DNA of 48,171 nucleotides from Shewanella sp. KT0246 (GCF_019654955.1 NZ_BPEV01000036.1:1-48171), one strand, 5' to 3'; numbered from the stretch's first letter, positions 23,973-33,661 are shown. The notes: generated from the letters alone by a model not told the origin. A program made the numbers and translations.

Positions 23973-25277
23973 ATGAAGTTTCCTGGTCAACGCAAATCTA
24001 AGCATTATTTTCCTGTCAATAACAGAGACCCATTACTGGCTCAGTTAACCCAACAAGAGCAGTCGGTGTCGACTTATATTTGTGGTATCGACCAAACCTT
24101 GGTAGATATTGAAGCTAAAGTAGAAGACGAGCTTTTAAGCCGTTATGGTCTTCCAAAAGGGAACTCAACCCTCATTGATGACCAACAAGCCCATGAACTT
24201 TACCATGAGCTAAAAAGCAATGAGATGATCAGCGATGAGTTTGCTGGCGGTACCATTGGTAATACAGTACACAATTATTCCATTTTGGCTGATGACCGTT
24301 CAGTGTTGTTCGGTGTGATGAGCCAAAATATCATGGTAGGCAGCTATGCTTATCGCTACCTTTGCAATACCTCATCAAAAGTTGATTTGAACTATCTGCA
24401 ACCTGTTGATGGCCCTATTGGTCGTTGTTTCACGCTTATCTCTGAAGACGGTGAAAGAACCTTTGCCATTAGTAAAGGCTCTATGGATAAACTCACTCCT
24501 GAGTATATCGATCAAGAAGTTGTGCAAAAAAGTTCAGCTTTGGTGATCACTGCATATTTAATGCGTGCCAGTGAAGGCGACGGTATGACATCAGCAGCAA
24601 TGAAAGCGATTGAATATGCAAAAGCTGCGGATGTACCAGTGGTACTAACCTTAGGTACTCGCTTCTTAATTCAAGAAGATCCTAAGTGGTGGCAAGATTT
24701 CATCCGTGAAAATGTGACTATTTTGGCGATGAATGAAGATGAAGGTGAGGCGTTAACTGGATTTAGCGATCCGTTACTGGCAAGTGATGCTGCGCTTGAG
24801 TGGGCAGATATGGTGCTTTGCACCGCTGGCCCACTAGGTTTATATACTGCAGGTTACGCTGAAGATACTGAAAAGCGTGCAACCAGCCATATACTTCTTC
24901 CTGGCGCTATTCCTGAATTTAACCGTTACGAGTTCTCTCGTCCAAAGTTAAAAGCAGATTGTGAAACACCAATTAAAGTGTTTGCACATATTTCTCCTTA
25001 CATGGGCGGCCCTGAGTTAATCAGAAATACCAATGGTGCAGGAGATGGTGCATTAGCGGCGTTATTACATGATTTATCGGCCAATACTTTCCATAAAACA
25101 AACGTGCCGGGATCGAGCAAGCATCAGCGTGATGGTCTGTGTTACTCATCGTTCTCACAAGTATGTAAATACGCTAACCGCGTCGCATATGAAGTGCTAG
25201 CCCAACACAGTCCAAGACTTTCTCGCGGTTTACCAGAACGCGAAGACAGTTTAGAAGAGTCTTACTGGGAAAGATAA
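23973..25277 (+). CDS. gsk: Inosine-guanosine kinase
   Basis: Gsk phosphorylates inosine and guanosine in purine salvage. The 434-residue length and the start MKFPGQRKSKHYFPVNNRDPL are characteristic of the gammaproteobacterial enzyme, a PfkB-family kinase. The anion-hole and catalytic motif NTNGAGDGALAALLHD sits at about residues 351-366; GGTIGNTVHNYSILADDRSVLFGVMS and NEDEGEALTGF are other PfkB landmarks. It is a single-gene unit with a large palindrome upstream and a terminator downstream, next to apt and adk functions in the same region. Confidence 0.95.
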   Translation: MKFPGQRKSKHYFPVNNRDPLLAQLTQQEQSVSTYICGIDQTLVDIEAKVEDELLSRYGLPKGNSTLIDDQQAHELYHELKSNEMISDEFAGGTIGNTVHNYSILADDRSVLFGVMSQNIMVGSYAYRYLCNTSSKVDLNYLQPVDGPIGRCFTLISEDGERTFAISKGSMDKLTPEYIDQEVVQKSSALVITAYLMRASEGDGMTSAAMKAIEYAKAADVPVVLTLGTRFLIQEDPKWWQDFIRENVTILAMNEDEGEALTGFSDPLLASDAALEWADMVLCTAGPLGLYTAGYAEDTEKRATSHILLPGAIPEFNRYEFSRPKLKADCETPIKVFAHISPYMGGPELIRNTNGAGDGALAALLHDLSANTFHKTNVPGSSKHQRDGLCYSSFSQVCKYANRVAYEVLAQHSPRLSRGLPEREDSLEESYWER

Positions 25278-25292
25278 ATCAATATTTGATGA

Positions 25293-25326
25293 AAAGGCGG
25301 CCATAGTGATATGGCCGCCTTTTTTG
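25293..25326 (+). terminator. Terminator after gsk
   Basis: The stem AAAGGCGGCCAT/ATGGCCGCCTTT with a 6-nt loop is followed by TTTTG. Confidence 0.88.
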
Positions 25327-25468
25327 TTTTCTCGCTACAAGGTAAATTAGCGCAACTTGCACTTGTACCTGCGGTAAATTTCAGTAGGATGTTTGGGTAA
25401 ATTGATTAACTACCTCATTGTAAGTAAATCAAGCCTATTTAAACTCGCGGTAAACTTGGGAGAGCATT

Positions 25469-26299
25469 GTGAAGGGACAAATCTTAAGAGAAATGAAAGT
25501 ACTTAAGGCGATTGAACCAGCTTATGAAGTTGAACGTCGTGTGGCGTTTTTGAAGACTAAATTGGTTGAAGCTCATGCTCACTGCTTAGTGCTTGGTATA
25601 AGTGGTGGTGTTGACTCTTCCGTGACGGGTAGATTATGCCAGTTGGCAGTTGATAGTTTAAACGAATCAAATCCTGAACAAGCTTATCAATTTATTGCAG
25701 TGCGTTTACCTTATCAAGTACAAAAAGATGAAGATGAAGCGCAGTTAGCTTGCCAGTTTATTAAACCAAGCAAACAGATCACTGTGAATATTGCTGACGG
25801 AGTTGTTGGGGTTCACAATGCAACAGTAACAGGCTTAGAAGATGCCGGCATCACCGTTGCTGGAAATGATAACCTTGATTTTGTCAGAGGCAATGTCAAA
25901 GCGCGTATGCGTATGATTGCTCAATATCATATTGCTGGTTTAACGGGTGGCTTAGTGGTTGGTACTGATCATAGTGCTGAAAATATTACTGGTTTCTATA
26001 CAAAATTTGGCGATGGCGCTTGTGATTTAGCCCCGTTATTTGGTTTAAATAAGCGTCAGGTACGTCAATTAGCTAGCTTTTTAGGTGCGCCAGAGGTGTT
26101 GGTGATTAAAGCGCCTACTGCCGATTTAGAAGACGACAAGCCACAGCTTGAAGACGAAGTGGCGCTTGGACTAAGCTACGATCAAATTGATGACTTTCTA
26201 GAAGGCAAATCAGTTGATGAAAGCGTTGAGGACAAGTTAATTGCGATTTACAAACGCACTCAACATAAGCGTCAGCCAATTCCAACTATTTATGATTAA
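25469..26299 (+). CDS. nadE: Ammonia-dependent NAD(+) synthetase
   Basis: NadE makes NAD from nicotinic acid adenine dinucleotide with ATP and ammonia. The 276-residue protein has the PP-loop GISGGVDSSVTGRL (about residues 44-57), RLPYQVQKDEDEAQ, NVKARMRMIAQY, GTDHSAENITGFYTKFGDGACDLAPLFGLNKRQVRQLA and APTADLEDDKPQLEDE. It lacks a glutaminase domain, so it uses free ammonia. The start is GTG 25469 with GGGAGAG upstream. The last four bases overlap the end of the convergent DUF6942 gene. Confidence 0.95.
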   Translation: MKGQILREMKVLKAIEPAYEVERRVAFLKTKLVEAHAHCLVLGISGGVDSSVTGRLCQLAVDSLNESNPEQAYQFIAVRLPYQVQKDEDEAQLACQFIKPSKQITVNIADGVVGVHNATVTGLEDAGITVAGNDNLDFVRGNVKARMRMIAQYHIAGLTGGLVVGTDHSAENITGFYTKFGDGACDLAPLFGLNKRQVRQLASFLGAPEVLVIKAPTADLEDDKPQLEDEVALGLSYDQIDDFLEGKSVDESVEDKLIAIYKRTQHKRQPIPTIYD

Positions 26300-26901
26300 A
26301 CGAAAGACTTTATATATTGTCTTAGCTCGGAAATGAGCTGATTAGGAAACTGACGATAATCTAAGTATGGCGCAATAAGTATCTGCTTATGCGCCATTAT
26401 TTTTTGTTTATCGCCCAGCACTGTGACGGTCTGATTATCATTTAAATGAGCCAACGGTTCAATACGAGACAAATCGTCAAATGCTTGCTGACCACAAATA
26501 ATATGTATCTTAGCGTTTGAACAGAGTTTCTCAGACTTAATGTGCAGAATGGTTTTTAGCCCAGAACCGTTGACACTCAATACTTGGTTTCTGTGGTTGC
26601 GCCAGCTTTCAGGCTTGTCATCTGATACGGTGATTTTTGCCATTATCGTAAAAATTTTACGCCAATGATTGCCGTTCAATTCGATCACTTTTTCAATGTC
26701 AACATCGGCACCAATATCAACATTAACTTGGTGTTCTAGGTTTAAACATATCCCCGAATATAGAGCGCTATTAAAATTTGGCATTAGCGGGGCGTTAGGC
26801 AGGTAGAAGGCAATTTCTGGATTATCCACACCTATTTTTAAACCATACTTTTTATCGTCATACAGGTCAGATGTCATGTTAATATCTGTTAATTCAGTCA
26901 T
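26296..26901 (-). CDS. DUF6942-like hypothetical protein
   Basis: The 201-residue protein has segments I associate with DUF6942: PEIAFYLPNAPLMP, NGNHWRKIFTIMAKI, the pair IHIICGQQAFDDL and a final PYLDYRQFPNQLISELRQYI. No enzyme motif is apparent. It is convergent with nadE, sharing 4 bp at the stops, and divergent from the hydrolase gene. The start ATG 26901 is plausible; MTSDLYDD at residue 9 is a second option. Function unknown. Confidence 0.75.
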   Translation of the reverse strand: MTELTDINMTSDLYDDKKYGLKIGVDNPEIAFYLPNAPLMPNFNSALYSGICLNLEHQVNVDIGADVDIEKVIELNGNHWRKIFTIMAKITVSDDKPESWRNHRNQVLSVNGSGLKTILHIKSEKLCSNAKIHIICGQQAFDDLSRIEPLAHLNDNQTVTVLGDKQKIMAHKQILIAPYLDYRQFPNQLISELRQYIKSFV

Positions 26902-27017
26902 TTTTGTTAGATTATCATTATTGTAGGCTAGACTCTAATAGAGTATTCACCAGCGTAAATCAGAGCAGTTATCAATTTGATTCACATAGTTAGTTTACCC
27001 ACTTCAAGGATAGATGA

Positions 27018-28520
27018 ATGAAAGCGCTCGTAATTGGCTCAACTAAGCAACTACTATTCTTTGCTGTATACGGTCTCATTGGCAGTATTATTGTTTTTCT
27101 AGCCGCTGTGGTGTGGTTGCTTAATGCTCGCTCAGAACTTGATCTTTGGCATACCACCGAACTGAAACATGAATATCATCAACAATCTGGTTTAAAAACT
27201 TTTAATGAATATATTGCACTAGAAAATGACTTATTCAGCGAACTTGAAAGTAAGATTTATCAAACTTATCAGCCAAGTAAGTCTTCTTTAATTAATCGCT
27301 ACGAAACAAGTAGTTTATCAGATCCTAGAATGTGGAAAACTAACTGGAACCGCACATTTGAGTGGTCTAATCCCTCGGCTGAATATGGTGTGTTGTTAAT
27401 TCACGGCATGTCTGATTCACCTTACGCGATGTCTCATATAGCTAAACATTTTCGAGATTCGGCTTATGTGTTAGGACTAAGACTACCTGGCCACGGTACC
27501 ATTCCTGCAGGTTTAACAGATATTACTTGGCCAGATCTTGCCAGTGCAGTAAATCTTGCCACTGAACATATGAAAAGTAAGCTTAATGGCAAGCCTTTAT
27601 ATGTGGTTGGTTTTTCAACTGGCGCTGCGCTGGCATTAAATCTAGAGCTGGAAAATAGCGTTAAAACTGTTTTATCTACTCACTCTAGTGAGCCATTAGC
27701 AATGAAGTCTGTATACTCAGGGATGGTCTTTATCTCACCTGCTATCGGGCTTCAGCCTATAGCTGCTGGAGCAAAGTGGCAAGCGTTGCTAGGAAATGTG
27801 CTAGGTTATGAAAAGTTATTTTGGAATAGTATTTCTGCGGAGTACGATCCATTTAAATACACTTCATTTGCCGTGAATGCAGGTGATGTTGTTTATCAGT
27901 TATCACAGCGAAATTATCAAATCACCTCGACTATGAATAATGAGCAATTAAAGTCATTACCGCCGATACTCACTTTTCAATCGTTAGCTGACGATACTGT
28001 GTCTTCTACTGCTGTAGTGGAGCATTTATATCAGTTTTTACCTTCGAGTAGGCATGAGTTAGTTATATTTGATATCAACCGTAACCCTAATAATCGTCAA
28101 TTGATTGTGAATGACCCAATGGAGGAGATGGCACCTTTATGGCTAAATAACGCCATGGATTATAGATTAACCTTGATTGAAAATGACATTGAACGCGAGC
28201 ACTATGTACAAGAAACTAAGGTTCAAAACACTATTACCGATAAAGGAAAGAGCCAAACCTCTGAACCATTAAAGCTTGAATGGCCGCGAGGAGTTTACTC
28301 ACTTTCTCATGTGGCGTTACCATTTCCTGAGTCGGATCCCTTATATGGACCTCATTATCAAAAAGAAAATGCACATATTCAAATTGGCCAAGCAATATTT
28401 ACAGGTGAACGGGGATTATTCGGTATCCCTGCATCTGAAATGTTAAGACAAAAGTGGAACCCTTTTTATCCTTATATGATTGAGCAAATTGAAGGTTTTA
28501 TTGTGCCTTTTGCTCAGTAA
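27018..28520 (+). CDS. Membrane-anchored alpha/beta hydrolase
   Basis: This 500-residue protein begins with one TM anchor (about residues 12-35), placing the rest probably in the periplasm. The hydrolase core has the oxyanion-hole segment LLIHGMSDSPYAMS, LRLPGHG, and the nucleophile elbow GFSTG with Ser200. Later TFQSLADDTVSS supplies a likely acid Asp. The catalytic His is not certain; H385 to H450 holds several histidines in an unusual C-terminal extension. The substrate could be a lipid or ester; nothing shows which. AAGGA precedes ATG 27018. Its 3' end overlaps the convergent GGDEF gene by 23 bp. Confidence 0.85.
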   Translation: MKALVIGSTKQLLFFAVYGLIGSIIVFLAAVVWLLNARSELDLWHTTELKHEYHQQSGLKTFNEYIALENDLFSELESKIYQTYQPSKSSLINRYETSSLSDPRMWKTNWNRTFEWSNPSAEYGVLLIHGMSDSPYAMSHIAKHFRDSAYVLGLRLPGHGTIPAGLTDITWPDLASAVNLATEHMKSKLNGKPLYVVGFSTGAALALNLELENSVKTVLSTHSSEPLAMKSVYSGMVFISPAIGLQPIAAGAKWQALLGNVLGYEKLFWNSISAEYDPFKYTSFAVNAGDVVYQLSQRNYQITSTMNNEQLKSLPPILTFQSLADDTVSSTAVVEHLYQFLPSSRHELVIFDINRNPNNRQLIVNDPMEEMAPLWLNNAMDYRLTLIENDIEREHYVQETKVQNTITDKGKSQTSEPLKLEWPRGVYSLSHVALPFPESDPLYGPHYQKENAHIQIGQAIFTGERGLFGIPASEMLRQKWNPFYPYMIEQIEGFIVPFAQ

Positions 28521-30690
28521 CCTGTTCGTTAATCACATTAATAATGACTTTGTTTCTGCCTTGTTCTTTGGCGGCATAAAGATTGTCATCAGCCACTTTT
28601 ATCCAAACATCGATATCATTCGAAAAGCTTGCGTTAGCAGTAATTGCTCCAATGCTAGTAGTGACAGAAAACTGCTGTTCACTCGTAGGAGAGGTTATTA
28701 CAACCTCTGATAGTTTTTGTTTGAATTTATTTAAGTGTTGTTCGATTTTGAGCGCATTTGATAGTGGCAGGATCAGTAAAAACTCTTCACCGCCGTATCG
28801 AGCCACAATATCAGTATCACGTTTAAATTCATTTTTTAGTAACCCTGATACCACACGTAAACATTCATCACCAGCTAAATGCCCATAAGTATCATTCACC
28901 TTTTTAAAGAAATCTAAATCTAAGATGACTATAGTAATGGCATGTTCTCCACGAAGGCAGAAGTCTAGTACGGCTTCAAATTTATCTTCGGCAAAGCGAC
29001 GATTCTTAAGCCCTGTGAGCGGATCTTCTTCGACTAACGATAGTAACTTTTTATTGGCTTGTTCTAGTTCATCGGTGCGAATAGCTACCGTTTCTTCCAA
29101 TTCGAGTTGGTGCTTTAACAAAGCCCGTTTACTGGCGGTTAAACTCTGGTATAAATTAAACACTTCTTTGGAAGAGTTTTCATCGATGACTTGGCTTTTA
29201 ATTTCTTCATTGCTCATTTGCCCAAATTGATTAGCGACAATTTCTAATGGAGCTGTGAGTAACTGACACACTTTTCTCGATATAAAAGAAGTGAGAATAA
29301 TTGAGATAATAAGCAGTATAAATGTGCCCAACATTTGGCTTTCAGCCGTTTTTAATAATGGGGAAAGTGGCTGAAGTACATATAGTTGCCAACCATTATT
29401 TAATTTCTTTTTGGTATAAACATATTCATGCGAGGTTGCTTCTAAATTATTAATTTTAATTACATCTAAAGTGATGTGATACTGACCTTTATCATTTGAG
29501 TACTTAAAATCTTCGTGTTCGGTTAATCCAAGCTCCGATGTAGCATAAATAACGTGATTATTATTATCGACTAAAACAAGCAACTCTTTATCGCCATAGT
29601 TATTTTTGCTATCAATACTGGAAAAAAAGCGTAAATCTAATGATCCTTCGATAATGCCTGCGGCTTTGGTTGCGTTGTTGCCATGGTAAAAAGGTGCACT
29701 AATGGCAATTATTGAATCGTTACCAAACCCTCGACCTTTAAATACAGGTGATACATATACCTGATGATTGTGAAATGATTCAATGAAATAGTCTCTATCT
29801 TTAATCGACATATCTTTGATGTCTCTATTTTCATCTAACATCATTACACCCGGACTTCCTGCAACTACTTTTGCTTCGTCATTAGCGATAAGCATGGTGA
29901 TAAAGCTTGGGTAATTGTTGTGCAACTTACTCAACATGGGTTGCCATTCATTGCTGCTTGTATTCGCTAAACTGAGAAAATTTGCTGCGTACTCGACGAC
30001 TCTTTTATGGTTTTCAATATATTGCTCGGTTGCAGAACTGAGGTGCACAGCTGTTTCAGTTAAGTTTCGATGTAAAAGTGTTTGCTGCTTTTCTAAGAAT
30101 AAATAATTGAATGTTAGCGCCGAAATTAACAAGCATAATGTAAGCATTAATGTCATGAAATAGGTGACTTGGTCATTAAAAGAACGGCGAGTTCTAGCGA
30201 TACTTCGACCATTGAATTGCCATAGTTTCGGAATCAATACTATAAGTAATGAAGCCAAACTAGCGTAGATTAATCCATTAATCCCTTGTTTAATAATAGC
30301 AAAAGGCATGTGGCTGCCTGGTAGGTCACTAAAGGTTTTCATATAAAGGTAAGTCAATGGCATACCGATAGTGAGCCAGTAGAGTGCGCTACCATATAAT
30401 GGATATAAGCCTTTTCTACGAGAGTAACCAATGAAAAGTACTTCGACACTGAATATTAAGTAGACGTGAGGACTCCCCCAAGTAAGCATTAAACCAGAAG
30501 CACTCAATAGAGCAGTGATTAAGGCATACCATGGGCCTAAGATGACAGCTGAAATAATGCTAAAAGTATTTCCGATCACCAATTGAACATTGGCAAAAAT
30601 GGGAATGGGGTAGCAATTGATGATAAAACCGAGCACACCTAAAATAAGCGCAAAAAGAAGGTGTTGTGGATTAATGGTTTTGGTATTCAA
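28498..30690 (-). CDS. Membrane diguanylate cyclase with dCache sensor and GGDEF domain
   Basis: The 730-residue protein has an N-terminal multi-helix membrane block (about six TM segments, residues 10-160, MASE-like), another TM (about 173-193) and an extracellular dCache sensor (about 200-440). A TM segment (about 453-472), a HAMP-like/coiled-coil linker and a C-terminal GGDEF domain follow. The active site reads RYGGEEF at about residues 630-636, so it should make cyclic di-GMP. RDTD five residues upstream is an intact inhibitory I-site. There is no EAL domain. The start ATG 30690 lies after a promoter-like AT-rich stretch. The 3' end overlaps the hydrolase gene, without room for a separate terminator. 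Confidence 0.92.
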   Translation of the reverse strand: MNTKTINPQHLLFALILGVLGFIINCYPIPIFANVQLVIGNTFSIISAVILGPWYALITALLSASGLMLTWGSPHVYLIFSVEVLFIGYSRRKGLYPLYGSALYWLTIGMPLTYLYMKTFSDLPGSHMPFAIIKQGINGLIYASLASLLIVLIPKLWQFNGRSIARTRRSFNDQVTYFMTLMLTLCLLISALTFNYLFLEKQQTLLHRNLTETAVHLSSATEQYIENHKRVVEYAANFLSLANTSSNEWQPMLSKLHNNYPSFITMLIANDEAKVVAGSPGVMMLDENRDIKDMSIKDRDYFIESFHNHQVYVSPVFKGRGFGNDSIIAISAPFYHGNNATKAAGIIEGSLDLRFFSSIDSKNNYGDKELLVLVDNNNHVIYATSELGLTEHEDFKYSNDKGQYHITLDVIKINNLEATSHEYVYTKKKLNNGWQLYVLQPLSPLLKTAESQMLGTFILLIISIILTSFISRKVCQLLTAPLEIVANQFGQMSNEEIKSQVIDENSSKEVFNLYQSLTASKRALLKHQLELEETVAIRTDELEQANKKLLSLVEEDPLTGLKNRRFAEDKFEAVLDFCLRGEHAITIVILDLDFFKKVNDTYGHLAGDECLRVVSGLLKNEFKRDTDIVARYGGEEFLLILPLSNALKIEQHLNKFKQKLSEVVITSPTSEQQFSVTTSIGAITANASFSNDIDVWIKVADDNLYAAKEQGRNKVIINVINEQVTEQKAQ

Positions 30691-30816
30691 TGAATCATCC
30701 TTGTCATTATTATAAAAAAATACTACCTGCCTTATTCTGCGAGTACAAGTCTTTGACGTGTTTAGGGTGATTTTGTTTTATGCTTTATTTAATGCAGCGA
30801 TTACAGTACTTAATTG

Positions 30817-31722
30817 TTACTGACCTCGCCAAAGCAGCTCGCCACTTTTCGTTAACTGATAGCCCGATAATAAATTGGCGAGTTGTGTCGTTTGAGTTTG
30901 GTTTAACAAGTTAATTAATGCTTGAAGTTGACGTCTAAAAAAGATGCTTTGTGACATAACAAAGTCGAATGATTCGGTCAGTTTAGGGATGAAGTGTAAG
31001 CCACTTTCGGCAGCAACAGCTTGGCAGCCAAAGCCAATGTCAGCATTATTACGAGCAATATAGCCTGCTAACTCACGCTCAGATTTCGCTGTGGCGGTGT
31101 AAAGTAGTTCATTTACATTAACATTTTGCTCTGTTAACCATTGTTCTAAGTGTCGTTGACTGCCTGCGCCTTTTTGGCGTGATACCCATCTTAGTGGTTG
31201 TTGTGGTACAGCTATATTACTTTCAAAAAGTGAAGCCATTTCTTGTCGCACCATTAAACCTTGATGGCGCTCATAGCCACTGACCAATATCCATTGCTGA
31301 TGATTAGGGTAGCTTTTTAATAATGAAAATAAGCTATCACGGTTACCGTGCTCGCTTTCCCAGTGAATACTGCAAACATCAGCATAGCCACGTGAAAGTA
31401 ACTCTAAACCTGACTTTGAACCCGTTGAGCTATAACTGATTATTTCTTGGTGATCACCTTCGGACATTAACTGTGCAACTAACATCGACAGTAGCGGGTC
31501 GTCACTACCCGTGATATGCATTCTGTCGGACAACATACCACTGTGACATGAGTCCATAAGCCATCTATCGATTAACACTTTGGGAAATAACCATTTCCCC
31601 GTGACTTTTGTCGCGGGTAAAATACGATGGTTTGCCATTGAGTAGACTTTTTTCTCGTTTAAATCCAAATATTCAGCAACTTGCTTAGTGCTCATATAAA
31701 TGATGTTTGAGTCAGCGAGCAT
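30817..31722 (-). CDS. HTH regulator with periplasmic-binding-protein-like domain
   Basis: The 301-residue protein has an excisionase/MerR-like HTH (MSTKQVAEYLDLNEKKVYSMANHRILPATKVTGKWLFPKVLIDRWL, about residues 10-55). This is fused to a PBP-like ligand domain (about 85-285; motifs ITGSDDPLLSMLVAQL, GSKSGLELLSRGYADVCSIHW, GLMVRQ, RWVSRQKGAGSQRHLEQWL and ADIGFGCQAVAAESGLHFIPKLTESFDFV). The fold is that of regulators such as the tungstate-responsive TunR group, which bind an oxyanion or small ligand. It is divergent from the NtrC-like gene, with a 22-bp palindrome upstream, and lies next to the TonB/ECF uptake operon, which it probably controls. An alternative start is the ATG at 31695. Confidence 0.85.
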   Translation of the reverse strand: MLADSNIIYMSTKQVAEYLDLNEKKVYSMANHRILPATKVTGKWLFPKVLIDRWLMDSCHSGMLSDRMHITGSDDPLLSMLVAQLMSEGDHQEIISYSSTGSKSGLELLSRGYADVCSIHWESEHGNRDSLFSLLKSYPNHQQWILVSGYERHQGLMVRQEMASLFESNIAVPQQPLRWVSRQKGAGSQRHLEQWLTEQNVNVNELLYTATAKSERELAGYIARNNADIGFGCQAVAAESGLHFIPKLTESFDFVMSQSIFFRRQLQALINLLNQTQTTQLANLLSGYQLTKSGELLWRGQ

Positions 31723-31760
31723 AGTAATCCTAAAGTAAATGGAATCGATAGAGCTAAATA

Positions 31761-31782
31761 TAATTACAAGCTAGTGTAATTA
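31761..31782. promoter_or_regulatory. Operator-like palindrome in the divergent regulator promoter
   Basis: TAATTACA (31761-31768) and TGTAATTA (31775-31782) are perfect 8-bp arms around AGCTAG. The centre lies about 50 bp upstream of the HTH-PBP regulator start. It is a good candidate binding site for that regulator. I did not find the same sequence upstream of the TonB receptor gene at 33820. Confidence 0.6.
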
Positions 31783-32018
31783 TTGCTGTTTCAGTTGCAA
31801 ATTAACATACAAGCAAAAGTTGATATTTGTGGGCAAGGTTGGATTTCTTGCACTGGAATTGACTATTAACTTTGCGATGAAACCTGTTCGCATTATCTTT
31901 AAATAATAAGTATTAATAAATTATTTTTGTCCATGGTGTTTGTGAATAAACAAGGCTGAATATTGCTAATGCTTAGAGCCTTTTATCTTCCGATACAGCT
32001 TGTTTGGGAACAACACCT

Positions 32019-33623
32019 TTGAATAAAACATCACAAGCTATAAAACCCCTTGACGCTGCCGTATTGGTGATAGAGCCAAATGTCAGTGTGTGGCAAAAGG
32101 TAGAGCCGACATTATCTCAGCACTTTGGATTGGTTCAATATGCTAGAAGTGTTGAGTTAGCCGTGGTGAGTTACAGGCGCTTTAGTTTTAATCTGGTTAT
32201 TATTGATATTAAGCAAGTGTCTGCATTTTGGCAGGCCTTAACTGAAAAGAATAATCAGTCTAGTTTTGTTCAATTAAATCAAGCTAAGTTAAATAGCTTT
32301 CAGTCTAATCACTCTCAACCTAAGCTCATTCAGCCAGAGAACATAAAACCAAAGTCCATTAAGGCAAAGCCTATTAAACAAGAGTTTATTCAATCTAAAC
32401 CTCATGAGCCTAAATTTATAGAGCCTAAGTTTATTGAACCTTATGAAAATTATAACTTTAATGTTTATTCAGAATTAACTGAGCAGCAGATATTTCCCAA
32501 AGACTTTATGGTTTTGAGCCGTATTGTTGAAGCTGAAGATGTACTCAGTATGATGCGGTTGGGCGCAAAAGACGTTATCAGTAAGCCTATTAATGTTTCT
32601 CGTCTTGAATCTGTTATTTCACGCTGGTGTGTAAACCATCAATGTAAAGCCCAAAACAATACTAAGGTTTCTAGCCTGAAGTTGGATAAACATATCGGCG
32701 ACAGCAAAGTTGCTGATGCCATTCGTTTAAATATCATTAATGCCAGTATCAGTGGCAAACCTTTGTTAATTGAAGGGCAGAGCGGTACCGGGAAAAAACT
32801 AGCAGTTCGACATCTACAGCATTTATCGGTTAATAAAAGCCAGATAATTAATATTGATTGCCGCTATGAAGCGCTGTTTAATCTGGATAATTTAAACCTT
32901 TATCAGCAGACAGAGCTTGGCAAGTTGAGTCTTGAGAAAACTCAATCTACCTTAGTTGTTTTTAACCATATCGATGAGATTTCAGTGTCTGGTCAAATTG
33001 CCTTAATGCAGTTGTTATCTTCTTCTGAACTAATCAGTAACCCACAATTTCGGCTCATCAGTTTAAGCTGTTCTTCACTGTTAAAACGGGTTCAAAGCGG
33101 GGTATTTTCCACAGAGCTTTATTATCAACTTGCAGGTATTAATATGTACTTAGCGCCACTAAATGAGCGCGCTGAAGATATTTTATTGTTGGTTAAGTAT
33201 TTCACTAATCAATTAATCACAAACAGTGACTCTAACAGGGAAGTGCTACTTAATCGTTTTCAAGCTTGGCGAGTAACGGACTTTCAAAGTCTGACTGAGT
33301 ATTGCTGGCCAGGAAATATTCAAGAGTTAAAGAATACGGTAGAGCAATGTTTGTTGATGGACCTATTGCCGAATGAATTTTTTAAACAAAATCCGCAAAC
33401 GGACTGCCTACAAACCCAAAGGCAGGAAAAAAATGAGCTGCCTAGTTCAAGCCAACATTTCTTTCCCGTAGATTGGGATTTAAAACAAATTGAAAAAGCC
33501 CACATTTTACGGGTTGTGAACCTCTATCAAGGTAATCGGTTACTTGCCGCTGAACATTTGAATATCTCTCGCAAGACAATTGATAGGAAGCTGAACGAAT
33601 GGGCAGAAGAGGGCAATGCCTAA
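32019..33623 (+). CDS. Degenerate NtrC-type AAA+ regulator lacking the GAFTGA loop
   Basis: The protein has a receiver-like N domain (LDAAVLVIEPN...LVIIDIKQVSAFW). This is interrupted by about 60 residues rich in Q, K, P, I and E (near residues 80-145), then resumes (DFMVLSRIVEAEDVLSMMRLGAKDVISKPINV). The AAA+ domain has Walker A EGQSGTGKK (about residue 250), a divergent Walker B VVFNHIDEIS, LYYQLAGINMYLAPLNERAEDI and WPGNIQELKNTVEQ. The C terminus is a Fis-type HTH (GNRLLAAEHLNISRKTIDRKL). The GAFTGA loop that contacts sigma-54 is missing between the second strand and Walker B. No ATG start fits; TTG 32019 (or TTG 32004) must be used. It lies directly before the uptake operon. Confidence 0.83.
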   Translation: MNKTSQAIKPLDAAVLVIEPNVSVWQKVEPTLSQHFGLVQYARSVELAVVSYRRFSFNLVIIDIKQVSAFWQALTEKNNQSSFVQLNQAKLNSFQSNHSQPKLIQPENIKPKSIKAKPIKQEFIQSKPHEPKFIEPKFIEPYENYNFNVYSELTEQQIFPKDFMVLSRIVEAEDVLSMMRLGAKDVISKPINVSRLESVISRWCVNHQCKAQNNTKVSSLKLDKHIGDSKVADAIRLNIINASISGKPLLIEGQSGTGKKLAVRHLQHLSVNKSQIINIDCRYEALFNLDNLNLYQQTELGKLSLEKTQSTLVVFNHIDEISVSGQIALMQLLSSSELISNPQFRLISLSCSSLLKRVQSGVFSTELYYQLAGINMYLAPLNERAEDILLLVKYFTNQLITNSDSNREVLLNRFQAWRVTDFQSLTEYCWPGNIQELKNTVEQCLLMDLLPNEFFKQNPQTDCLQTQRQEKNELPSSSQHFFPVDWDLKQIEKAHILRVVNLYQGNRLLAAEHLNISRKTIDRKLNEWAEEGNA

Positions 33624-33661
33624 TAGTTATTCGTTATAACAGTTATTTACCGAACAATTTC

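Noticed and set aside
26908..26924. Fur-box-like sequence (ATAATGATAATC on the minus strand)
   Set aside because: Only about 12 bases match, in AT-rich DNA, and neither neighbour is an iron gene. A chance match is likely.
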